Source: Anaerolineae bacterium (GTDB taxonomy: Bacteria > Chloroflexota > Anaerolineae > Aggregatilineales > Aggregatilineaceae). From it: a DNA stretch of 5,206 nucleotides. A program made the translations under genes and the position numbers. The notes beneath the pieces were generated by a model that made no database searches, was not told the DNA's origin, and was given only the letters and a program-made list of their open reading frames with translations. Position 1 is the first letter of the stretch, and every line of letters starts with the position of its first letter. Location: NCBI GenBank assembly GCA_016929355.1, contig JAFGJA010000554.1:1-5206 (forward strand), given 5' to 3'. Positions 1-5,206 of this stretch are shown here, in pieces.

Positions 1-154
1 GGATGAAGTGCTGGCGATCTCGATGATGGATAATGTCAAGGCGCGCGAACTCCAATCCGATGGGAGCTATATCCATTTACAGCCGCCCACTGACGGATCG
101 GCGGTTGTGAACAGCCAGCAGTGGTTTATGGATCATGCGCGGGCGTGGGATTGA
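1..154 (+). CDS. ppk1: Polyphosphate kinase 1, C-terminal end (partial)
   Basis: The frame from base 2 stays open to a TGA at 152-154 and encodes the last 50 residues of a protein whose start lies left of the window. The segment DNVKARELQ-SDGSYIHLQP followed by VNSQQWFMDHA resembles the extreme C-terminus of PPK1 proteins, where a 'DN.KA.ELQPDGSYVR..P' stretch is followed by a short helix. PPK1 reversibly transfers the gamma phosphate of ATP to a growing polyphosphate chain. The catalytic histidines and the phospholipase D-like domains would be upstream and cannot be seen here. The gene converges on comEC, and a hairpin about 50 bp after the stop may end its transcript. The family assignment rests on a short tail only, so it is likely but not certain. 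Confidence 0.75.
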   Translation, partial: DEVLAISMMDNVKARELQSDGSYIHLQPPTDGSAVVNSQQWFMDHARAWD

Positions 155-155
155 A

Positions 156-197
156 CAGCCATCAGCCATCAGCCATCAGCTTTTAGCCGTTAGCTTG
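156..197. repeat. In-register array of six degenerate 7-bp repeats
   Basis: Directly after the ppk stop codon the DNA reads as six consecutive heptamers in perfect register: CAGCCAT, CAGCCAT, CAGCCAT, CAGCTTT, TAGCCGT and TAGCTTG. The first three are identical and all six fit YAGCNNN. The array is entirely non-coding. It resembles the short tandem heptanucleotide repeats described between genes in cyanobacteria and some other environmental bacteria. Its function is unknown; replication slippage is the simplest origin. Confidence 0.8.
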
Positions 198-202
198 GTA
201 GG

Positions 203-222
203 GAGGTTCCTCTGTGGACCTC
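203..222 (+). terminator. Possible terminator hairpin after ppk
   Basis: A 7-bp stem (GAGGTTC paired with GGACCTC, including one G-T pair) encloses a 6-base loop CTCTGT. On the + strand it is followed by AAATGATTTTGATTGATTT, which is T-rich but not a clean T run. The position, 50-70 bases after the ppk stop in a convergent gap, fits a terminator for ppk. On the minus strand no T tract follows, so it would not serve comEC in the same way. The stem is only moderately strong. Confidence 0.35.
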
Positions 223-271
223 AAATGATTTTGATTGATTTCTCCATGTATTTGGGCATCGGGTGATTTAG

Positions 272-292
272 GCTAATTGCTAATTGCTTAAT
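272..292. repeat. Second short 7-bp repeat array (GCTAATT)
   Basis: Two identical heptamers GCTAATT (272-278 and 279-285) are followed by the near copy GCTTAAT (286-292). The array overlaps the comEC stop codon, which reads TAA on the minus strand at 288-290, so the repeat unit supplies the end of the gene. The sequence differs from the YAGC array at 156-197, but the period is the same. Confidence 0.6.
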
Positions 293-2672
293 TTTCTGTG
301 TAAACCCACAGCGTATGTCCATCCGTGACCATCTCCACCGTGCCGTGTTGGTCGGTGCGATAGAGTGGCTCCGTGATGGTATTCTGCAAACGCTCTGAAA
401 CTTCCGGGGCGGGCAGTCCGGTGCGATTGCCCGTGCCCACACTGACAACGGCGATTTGGGGCTGGGCCGCATCAATGAAAAAAGCGGGATTGGCTTTTTC
501 GCTGCCGCGCGAAGGTAACTCCAACACGGTACTCCCGATATACCACCCGGCGTCGAGCATGGTTTGCTCGGCGTCTGCGCTTAAATCCGGCGTCAGCAGG
601 AATGACGTGTCGCCATAGCTCACACGAATGACCATGCCCACCTCGGTTGTATCGTCATCATCTTCCGGCGCAATTTGCGGATGCAAAATTTCCAGCAAGA
701 CACCATCGCCCGTTGCGATGGTATATCCCGCCGTGACGGTTTGCACGTCGATGTTATGTTTCGCCAACGCATTCGCCAGATTTTGCGCGTGTTCGTTGCC
801 ATCGGTGTGCCCGTTGGTGAGCGCAAGCTGTACGTCGTAATGTTCGAGTAGTTCGGGGATGGCGCTGGTCGTGTCGGAGCGGGGCTGGGTGACGATCAGC
901 AGATCGAGATCACGATCTCCGAAGGGCAGAATATCCCCCACCGCGCGCCGGAGTTGGGTCGGATTCGGCCCGCCATCGATCAGTATTTGTGCGCCGTTTG
1001 GTGTTTGCAGGATCACCGCGTGACCGTGCCCAATATCGGGAAACCAGACGTGTAATTTGCCGTCGGGCTGTTGCATGGCGATCACACTGACCAAAATGAT
1101 GAGGATCACGCCGGTGATGATCACGGCAACGGCGGTGATGCGCTGGCGCAGTTGGCCGAGCAATACGGCGCGATCTTCGGGATGGGTGATGGTCCAGAGC
1201 GCAATCGCAAGTAAGCCTCCGTAGATGCCCCAGGCATAGGATGGGTCCAGGGTAAAGGTTGTGGACGCCCATTCGACACCGCCCAGGCTGCGCACAATTT
1301 CTAGCGTGTAACTGAGCGGAATCCAGACCACCCAGGCGAGTGGTTGGCCGAGGGGTGTCCAGATCATACCGAGAAACACCGCCAGCCAGCCGAGGGTCAT
1401 AATGTAGGCTTGCGCAGGCACGATCAAAATGTTGACCAGCAGCGAAATGATCGAGAAGCGCCCGAAGTAAACGAGCATTAACGGCGTCGTGGTGATTTGC
1501 GCGGCGAGACTGACGATGATCGGCTCAGAGAGCCAGCCGGTGATCTGGCGAGTGGTCTCCTGCGCGAATAGGCGTTCAAGTGTTCTCTTGAAAAAATTTT
1601 CAAAGCGCTGGCTGAATAGAATCAACCCGGCAGTGGCGGCTACGCTGAGTTGGAAACCCACATCCCATAATGTGAGCGGATTCCAGGCGGTCATCAGGAA
1701 AATGGCAAACGCCAACGATGTGAGGCCATGCGCCCGCCGCCCCGTTTGTCCGGCGACCAACACCAAGCCGCCCATGAGCGCCGCGCGCACCACAGCCGGA
1801 TCAGCACCGACGAACAGCGTGTAGATGCTGACGCCCAGCAGCGCCAGCCAGCCCGCTTTGTTTTTGCCAAAAGCCGGCGTGAGTAGCCGGATTAGCACAC
1901 CGATCACGACGATCATATTTGCGCCGGAGATAGCGATCACATGGGTGGTTCCGGTGCGGTTGAAGTCGTCGCGTACATCGGCGGAAATGGCGCTTTCTGT
2001 GCCGAGCAAAATGCCGCTCAATAAGGGTGCTTGTGGGCTGGGTAGCAGGCGGTTAATGGTCGTTTGGGCGCGCGCTTTCAGATCGTACATGAGCGCATAC
2101 CAGGGTTTGCCCTGATCATGCTCGATCAGCGTGACGCGCGCATTGGGGATCATGGCATGGATGCCGCGCCGCGCGAGATAATCGCGGTAGGAAAAATCGT
2201 CGAATTCCGGCGGTGTGAGCAGTGAGCCGCTTACCAACACGCGATCCCCGTACTGGTAATCACCATAACGCGGCGCTTGCACCAGGATGAGTCCTTCGGT
2301 TGGCTGCGGTTCAGGGTGCGATTTACTATCCTGCTCGATGGTTTCCACGCGGATGCGCAAATTCACATGGTTCTCGCGCACATCGGCATCTTGATCAAGG
2401 ATGCCGGTTAGCGTGACATAGCCGGAATCGGCATAGTGGGCGATGTGGTGAGCGGGATACGGGCGTGTGGCCCAGGCATAGCGTCCGGCTCCAAGAGCGA
2501 ACAAAGCGAGACACAAAAAGCCGATGCGCCAGGGGCGACTGTGCCGGACGAGATAGGCCAGCAGCACGCTGCCCGCGAAAAGACCGATCCAGAGTTCGGA
2601 TGATGTATCGTTGCCCGTAGATATAAGAAAAATTCCGGCGACCCACGCTGCAACCAGATAGAGCAGAGTCAT
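288..2672 (-). CDS. comEC: ComEC/Rec2-family DNA uptake channel with histidine-less MBL-like domain
   Basis: This 794-residue protein has the full length and order of the ComEC/Rec2 family, inner-membrane proteins that pass single-stranded DNA into the cytoplasm during natural transformation. Residues 1-65 hold hydrophobic segments. Residues ~70-185 form the DUF4131/OB-like region (GYVTLTGIL, YGDRVLVSG, FDDFSYRDYLARRGIHA). Residues ~210-490 are the polytopic Competence domain, with LLSGILLGTES, FNRTGTTHVIAISGAN (F237-N252), a PAVVRAALMGG helix and NPLTLWDVGFQLS. A further membrane helix at ~512-533 precedes a metallo-beta-lactamase-like domain at ~540-794. That domain keeps the framework (ILIDGG 563-568, D600, D696, YRTDQHG 771-777) but lacks all the usual His ligands: THPHADH reads TQPRSDT (595-601), HHGS reads SRGS (721-724) and GHP reads GLP (752-754). 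DNA translocation is therefore plausible, while the nuclease activity attributed to this domain is doubtful. The ATG start is supported by a strong ribosome binding site 8 bases upstream. No other competence gene is in view. Confidence 0.93.
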   Translation of the reverse strand: MTLLYLVAAWVAGIFLISTGNDTSSELWIGLFAGSVLLAYLVRHSRPWRIGFLCLALFALGAGRYAWATRPYPAHHIAHYADSGYVTLTGILDQDADVRENHVNLRIRVETIEQDSKSHPEPQPTEGLILVQAPRYGDYQYGDRVLVSGSLLTPPEFDDFSYRDYLARRGIHAMIPNARVTLIEHDQGKPWYALMYDLKARAQTTINRLLPSPQAPLLSGILLGTESAISADVRDDFNRTGTTHVIAISGANMIVVIGVLIRLLTPAFGKNKAGWLALLGVSIYTLFVGADPAVVRAALMGGLVLVAGQTGRRAHGLTSLAFAIFLMTAWNPLTLWDVGFQLSVAATAGLILFSQRFENFFKRTLERLFAQETTRQITGWLSEPIIVSLAAQITTTPLMLVYFGRFSIISLLVNILIVPAQAYIMTLGWLAVFLGMIWTPLGQPLAWVVWIPLSYTLEIVRSLGGVEWASTTFTLDPSYAWGIYGGLLAIALWTITHPEDRAVLLGQLRQRITAVAVIITGVILIILVSVIAMQQPDGKLHVWFPDIGHGHAVILQTPNGAQILIDGGPNPTQLRRAVGDILPFGDRDLDLLIVTQPRSDTTSAIPELLEHYDVQLALTNGHTDGNEHAQNLANALAKHNIDVQTVTAGYTIATGDGVLLEILHPQIAPEDDDDTTEVGMVIRVSYGDTSFLLTPDLSADAEQTMLDAGWYIGSTVLELPSRGSEKANPAFFIDAAQPQIAVVSVGTGNRTGLPAPEVSERLQNTITEPLYRTDQHGTVEMVTDGHTLWVYTEN

Positions 2673-2680
2673 AGCGCGAT

Positions 2681-2690
2681 CTCCCCCTCC
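2681..2690 (-). promoter_or_regulatory. Strong Shine-Dalgarno site of comEC
   Basis: Read on the minus strand this is GGAGGGGGAG, followed by 8 bases (ATCGCGCT) and the ATG at 2672-2670. It is an almost ideal match to the anti-Shine-Dalgarno sequence at good spacing, and it fixes the comEC start. Confidence 0.75.
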
Positions 2691-2717
2691 GCGAATAGAT
2701 GCTTAAGCACAACCCCA

Positions 2718-2723
2718 ATCATA
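2718..2723 (-). promoter_or_regulatory. Possible -10 box for comEC
   Basis: On the minus strand this reads TATGAT, five of six bases of the sigma70 consensus. It would start a transcript near 2711 with a leader of about 40 bases before the comEC ATG. No convincing -35 is present: the bases 17 upstream read TTTCTC. A separate comEC promoter is plausible because a strong inverted repeat separates this site from cmk. Confidence 0.28.
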
Positions 2724-2750
2724 GCGAATTTGCGGGAGAAGAGAAAATTA

Positions 2751-2797
2751 AACCTCACCCCCGGCCCCTCTCCAAGTGCGGAGAGGGGGAGTTTGGT
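2751..2797. repeat. Large imperfect inverted repeat, possible cmk terminator
   Basis: The core is a perfect 9-bp stem, CCCCTCTCC (2765-2773) paired with GGAGAGGGG (2780-2788), around the 6-base loop AAGTGC. Outside an asymmetric internal loop, AAACCTC on the left can pair with GAGTTT on the right with one bulged base, so the unit spans about 45 bases. From general knowledge, elements with the CCTCACCCCCGGCCCCTCTCC pattern are dispersed in many environmental bacterial genomes, so this may be one copy of a repeat family. Read on the minus strand it lies about 40 bases after the cmk stop and is followed by GGTTTAATTTTCTC, so it may also end or attenuate the cmk transcript before comEC. Confidence 0.65.
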
Positions 2798-2837
2798 TTC
2801 TGTGCCGTAAGAAAAAAGGGAAGATGACTATGATGGA

Positions 2838-3539
2838 TTATGTGGCGGAGGGTGTCCAATTGGCGATCAGTGTGTAGGCGGCTTCGATGGTAGCATCGAA
2901 AGTTAGATCGCTCGTGTCAAGCTTGATCGCGTCGTCCGCTTGCAGCAAAGGGGCGGTGTCACGGCTGCTGTCGAGGCGATCCCGTTCGCGCAGATTAGCG
3001 AGAATTGCTTCATAATCAGCCTGTTCACCATTGTCGCGGCGCTGCTTGTGGCGGCGTTCGGCGCGTTTTTCCAGACTGGCGTCGATATAAATTTTCAGAT
3101 CGGCGTTGGGCAGCACCACTGTGCCAATATCGCGCCCGGCCATGATGACACGGCCCTTTTTCGCCAATAAACGCTGCGCTTCGAGGACGCTGGCGCGGAC
3201 TTCAGGAGTCGCTGCCACAATGGATACGGCTTTATCGACCTGGGGCGTATTCAAGTCCTGCGTGATGTCGCGTTCGTTCGCTAAAAAGGTGAATTGACGA
3301 CCATCATCTTTGCGATCAGGCGTCATATCGAAGTGCGTTTGCTCACATAACGCCACCAATTGCGCCGCATCGTGCAGATCAAGCGCCTGTTCAAGTGCTA
3401 AAAATGTCACAGCACGGTAAAATGCTCCCGTGTCAACGAACAGATAATTGATGCGTTGGGCGACGGCGAACGAAACAGAACTTTTGCCCGATCCTGCCGG
3501 GCCATCAATGGCGATGGTACTAGGAAGTGTTAGTGTCAA
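2838..3539 (-). CDS. cmk: Cytidylate kinase
   Basis: The 233-residue protein is a CMP/dCMP kinase that transfers phosphate from ATP to CMP or dCMP in the cytoplasm, supplying CDP and dCDP for nucleic-acid synthesis. Family marks are in order: the P-loop GPAGSGKS at 13-20, DTGAFYRA at 36-43 (usually DTGAMYRA), the CMP-binding insert with VSIVAATPEVR at 105-115, GRDIGTVVLPNADLKIYI at 135-152, and the lid/C-terminal region RERDRLDSSRDTAPL at 184-198 with the conserved Asp and Arg. The length is normal and nothing is missing. The start is TTG at 3539-3537. An in-frame stop lies 11 codons upstream and no ATG or GTG occurs between it and the P-loop, so TTG is the only reasonable choice. It has a GCGAGG site 5 bases upstream. 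The gene is divergent from the PPC-repeat gene and lies 165 bp upstream of comEC. Confidence 0.95.
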   Translation of the reverse strand: MTLTLPSTIAIDGPAGSGKSSVSFAVAQRINYLFVDTGAFYRAVTFLALEQALDLHDAAQLVALCEQTHFDMTPDRKDDGRQFTFLANERDITQDLNTPQVDKAVSIVAATPEVRASVLEAQRLLAKKGRVIMAGRDIGTVVLPNADLKIYIDASLEKRAERRHKQRRDNGEQADYEAILANLRERDRLDSSRDTAPLLQADDAIKLDTSDLTFDATIEAAYTLIANWTPSAT

Positions 3540-3544
3540 ATTGG

Positions 3545-3550
3545 CCTCGC
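3545..3550 (-). promoter_or_regulatory. Shine-Dalgarno site deciding the TTG start of cmk
   Basis: On the minus strand the sequence AAGCGAGG ends 5 bases before TTG (3539-3537). GAGG at this spacing is an acceptable ribosome binding site and supports initiation at TTG, since no ATG or GTG is available before the P-loop codons. Confidence 0.5.
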
Positions 3551-3605
3551 TTCTGTGTGTGGAAGTGATTTATCCTGGCGTCAAGTGTACCGCATTCAGC
3601 GCACC

Positions 3606-3626
3606 CTGTTAAGCATATACTGTTAA
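3606..3626. repeat. Direct repeat CTGTTAA in the divergent promoter region
   Basis: Two identical copies of CTGTTAA (3606-3612 and 3620-3626) are separated by the 7 bases GCATATA, giving a 14-bp period. They lie between the cmk start and the predicted rightward -35 box. They could be tandem half-sites for a regulator or a chance repeat; the second copy ends 3 bases before the predicted -35. Confidence 0.35.
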
Positions 3627-3629
3627 TGG

Positions 3630-3658
3630 TTGCACGGGTTGGTAGCTCACCGTAGAAT
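3630..3658 (+). promoter_or_regulatory. Candidate sigma70 promoter of the PPC-repeat gene
   Basis: TTGCAC (3630-3635) and TAGAAT (3653-3658) are separated by exactly 17 bases. The -10 matches the consensus at five of six positions and the -35 at its first three. Transcription would begin near 3665, giving a leader of about 46 bases before the ATG at 3711. A second TATACT at 3616-3621 lacks a recognisable -35. Confidence 0.45.
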
Positions 3659-3710
3659 CACGGACAGAGTTTCAGGGTCAGGTTTTGTGGGGGGACGGAG
3701 ACGAGAGCGT

Positions 3711-5206
3711 ATGCGAAATCGTTGGTTAGTTAACGTAGTGGTGTGTTTAACCCTCCTGGTCATGGGGCCGGTGTGGAGCGGAGTCCGTGTTGGCGCGGTT
3801 CCGGCGCAGCAAACGGGCGTGATCGAGTTGGTGTACGGGCAAACGATTGATGGGCAGCTCGACAGCACCCAACCCAGTGTATTTTATGCGTTCAATGCAT
3901 CGAGCGGCGATGTGGTCACGGTAGCGATGATCGCTACCGGGGGCACAATTGATCCGTTTTTGGTGCTAAATGATGCAGCCCAATCCCCTTTGGCAACGGA
4001 TGACAATAGCGGCGGGGATCGAAATGCCCGGCTGACGTTTGTGATTCCGGCGGATGGACGCTATATCATCCAGGCGACGAATTCGGGCGGTATTCCACCT
4101 TCAGATGGTGGCACATTCAGCCTGAATCTTACGGCGGCGGTCAATGGTGAGCCGGTAGTTGAGGCCACGCCGGAACCGGCTGCTACCGAAATTCCCGTAG
4201 AAGCTATCCCCGCGCCGACTACCCCGCCTGATAACGCGCCGCCCGACACGTCAGCCAGCGATTCGGCTGTACAGGGCGACAGCACGCGACTGATCGCCCT
4301 GACATCGGGCACAACGGTGCGGGATACGCTGGACCGGCAAACGGCAGTGCGCTATTACTGGTTTGAGGGAGGCGAAGGTGATCAGATTTCGGTGACGCCG
4401 GAACAGGTCGCCGCATTTAAACCGTTGATCGTGCTCTATAACGGGAATTTCGAGGAACAGCAGCGCGTCGCGCCGGGGATCGGGATGCAGGCCACACTGC
4501 GGAATTCGGGCGTGTTTTTCCTGGCGGTATCCTTGCCGGATGCGGGTCAGGTGGGCGGTGAATACGGGTTTATCTTTGGCTTGAGCGAGAATCTGGCGGC
4601 CAGCGCGAATTTCGAGGCGATCACGTATGGGCAAAGTGTGCAGGGTATGATTGACGCGACAACGCCTTCCGTAACCTACAGTTTGCAGGGAACGGCAGGC
4701 GATACGATCACCGTCATGATGAGCCGCGCCAGTGGCGATCTGGATAGCTATCTGTATTTGCTGGATGAAGCCGGGCAGTTGTTGTTTGAGGATAACGATA
4801 GCGGCGGCGAAAACGGCAATGCGCGCATGGTTTATACACTGCCCGCCAATGGTACGTATCTGATCACAGCGACGCGGTTGGGTCAGGCGCAGGGCACAAC
4901 AAGCGGCGGTTTTCTGCTGGACGTGATTTCTAATGCTGCGCCGCCCGTTGCCTCAGGTGCGATTGAACCCACTGCCGAACCGACGCCCTTGCTGCCCGCC
5001 GATTACGCAGCTTTTCCGCAAATCGCGTATGGTGAAACGGTAGAGGGCGAACTCTCCGACGCGAAATTCATGGACATTTACGTCTTCTATGGCGAAGCGG
5101 GTGATACGATCACGGCGGAAATGGTCAGCCAGAACAAAGATGAATACAACGCGCTTGATCCGCTCTTGGTGCTGCTTGATGATGCGCGGATTCCATTGGC
5201 GGAACA
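3711..5206 (+). CDS. Exported protein with PPC-like beta-domain repeats (partial, runs off right edge)
   Basis: The frame is open from the ATG at 3711 to the window end, giving 498 codons without a stop. The start has a basic MRNR followed by a hydrophobic stretch (W5-W22) and small residues (VGAVPA), a signal peptide of the Sec type. A GGAG lies 10 bases upstream. After it come four units resembling bacterial pre-peptidase C-terminal (PPC) domains: residues ~40-143, ~194-293, ~303-407 and ~437 onward. Units share a YGQ/YGE-(T/S)-V-x-G opening, a Y-x-F strand, SGD/AGD-x-(V/I)-T, a D-x-(F/Y/L)-L-V/Y-L strand and, in units 1 and 3, an acidic DDNSGGD or DNDSGGE loop followed by NAR and a G-x-Y-(I/L)-I strand. 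Linkers at ~144-190 and ~409-436 are rich in Pro, Thr, Ala and Glu. PPC domains are usually non-catalytic and found in secreted enzymes or surface proteins; any catalytic domain would lie beyond the window. The precise role is unknown. No lipobox is seen. Confidence 0.88.
   Translation, partial: MRNRWLVNVVVCLTLLVMGPVWSGVRVGAVPAQQTGVIELVYGQTIDGQLDSTQPSVFYAFNASSGDVVTVAMIATGGTIDPFLVLNDAAQSPLATDDNSGGDRNARLTFVIPADGRYIIQATNSGGIPPSDGGTFSLNLTAAVNGEPVVEATPEPAATEIPVEAIPAPTTPPDNAPPDTSASDSAVQGDSTRLIALTSGTTVRDTLDRQTAVRYYWFEGGEGDQISVTPEQVAAFKPLIVLYNGNFEEQQRVAPGIGMQATLRNSGVFFLAVSLPDAGQVGGEYGFIFGLSENLAASANFEAITYGQSVQGMIDATTPSVTYSLQGTAGDTITVMMSRASGDLDSYLYLLDEAGQLLFEDNDSGGENGNARMVYTLPANGTYLITATRLGQAQGTTSGGFLLDVISNAAPPVASGAIEPTAEPTPLLPADYAAFPQIAYGETVEGELSDAKFMDIYVFYGEAGDTITAEMVSQNKDEYNALDPLLVLLDDARIPLAE

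Noticed and set aside
156..197. CRISPR-like array
   Set aside because: The repeats are 7 bp with no spacers and degenerate steadily; this is a simple tandem repeat.
910..1272. Minus-strand frame of 120 codons inside comEC
   Set aside because: It overlaps the well-supported comEC frame, its composition is very rich in Arg/His, and it shows no family motif; it is a frame-shifted shadow.
1489..2115. Two adjacent plus-strand frames (111 and 96 codons) opposite comEC
   Set aside because: They lie antisense to the conserved Competence domain, have no good ribosome binding site and no recognisable motif; they are shadows of comEC.
2811..2820. T run on the minus strand (CCCTTTTTTC) just after cmk as a terminator
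   Set aside because: No stem precedes it on the minus strand, so it is not an intrinsic terminator by itself.
2699..3616. Shared 8-mer TTAAGCAT in the comEC upstream region (minus, 2706-2699) and the cmk/PPC region (plus, 3609-3616)
   Set aside because: About one shared 8-mer is expected by chance between two regions of this size when both strands are compared.
3687..3689. In-frame GTG upstream of the ATG at 3711 as an alternative start
   Set aside because: It would add the Arg-rich residues VGGRRRER before the MRNR signal peptide n-region; the ATG has a usable GGAG site and gives a standard signal peptide.
3711..3746. Possible lipoprotein signal (VVVC, Cys12)
   Set aside because: The residue before the Cys is Val rather than Gly/Ala/Ser, and the hydrophobic core continues past the Cys, so it does not fit a lipobox.
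4061..4634. Overlapping minus-strand frames opposite the PPC-repeat gene
   Set aside because: The plus-strand frame is open for 498 codons with a signal peptide and repeated domains; the minus frames show no family features.

Overview
The window holds four genes from an ordinary chromosomal segment. In order they are: the 3' end of a polyphosphate kinase gene (+), a complete comEC-type competence channel gene (-), a complete cytidylate kinase gene (-), and the first ~500 codons of a large secreted repeat protein (+) that runs off the right edge. The moderately GC-rich codon use, the exported protein built of PPC-like beta domains joined by Pro/Thr/Glu linkers, and the intergenic heptamer and CCCCTCTCC-type repeats together suggest an environmental Chloroflexota (Anaerolineae-like) bacterium. 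That placement is inference; no rRNA or other marker gene is present.

Layout. Positions 1-154 encode the last 50 residues of a PPK1-like protein. Positions 155-287 separate two convergent genes and contain two short arrays of 7-bp repeats plus a hairpin that could end the ppk transcript. Positions 288-2672 (-) encode ComEC with DUF4131/OB-like, Competence and metallo-beta-lactamase-like regions; the last of these has lost every histidine ligand. Positions 2673-2837 carry a strong ribosome binding site, a possible -10 box, a 10-bp palindrome and a large imperfect inverted repeat. Positions 2838-3539 (-) encode Cmk, starting at TTG. Positions 3540-3710 form a divergent promoter region with a reasonable sigma70-type site reading rightward. 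From 3711 to the end runs the exported PPC-repeat protein, which has a signal peptide, two P/T-rich linkers and four repeat units (the second degenerate, the fourth cut by the window edge).

How the genes relate. cmk and comEC lie in the same direction with 165 bp between them. The inverted repeat and possible promoter in that gap suggest they may be transcribed separately. Polyphosphate metabolism, DNA uptake, nucleotide metabolism and the surface/secreted protein have no obvious shared pathway. I see no sign of a new multi-gene system, mobile element, CRISPR array or RNA gene. The most notable point is the ComEC C-terminal domain, which keeps the family's framework but appears unable to bind metal.
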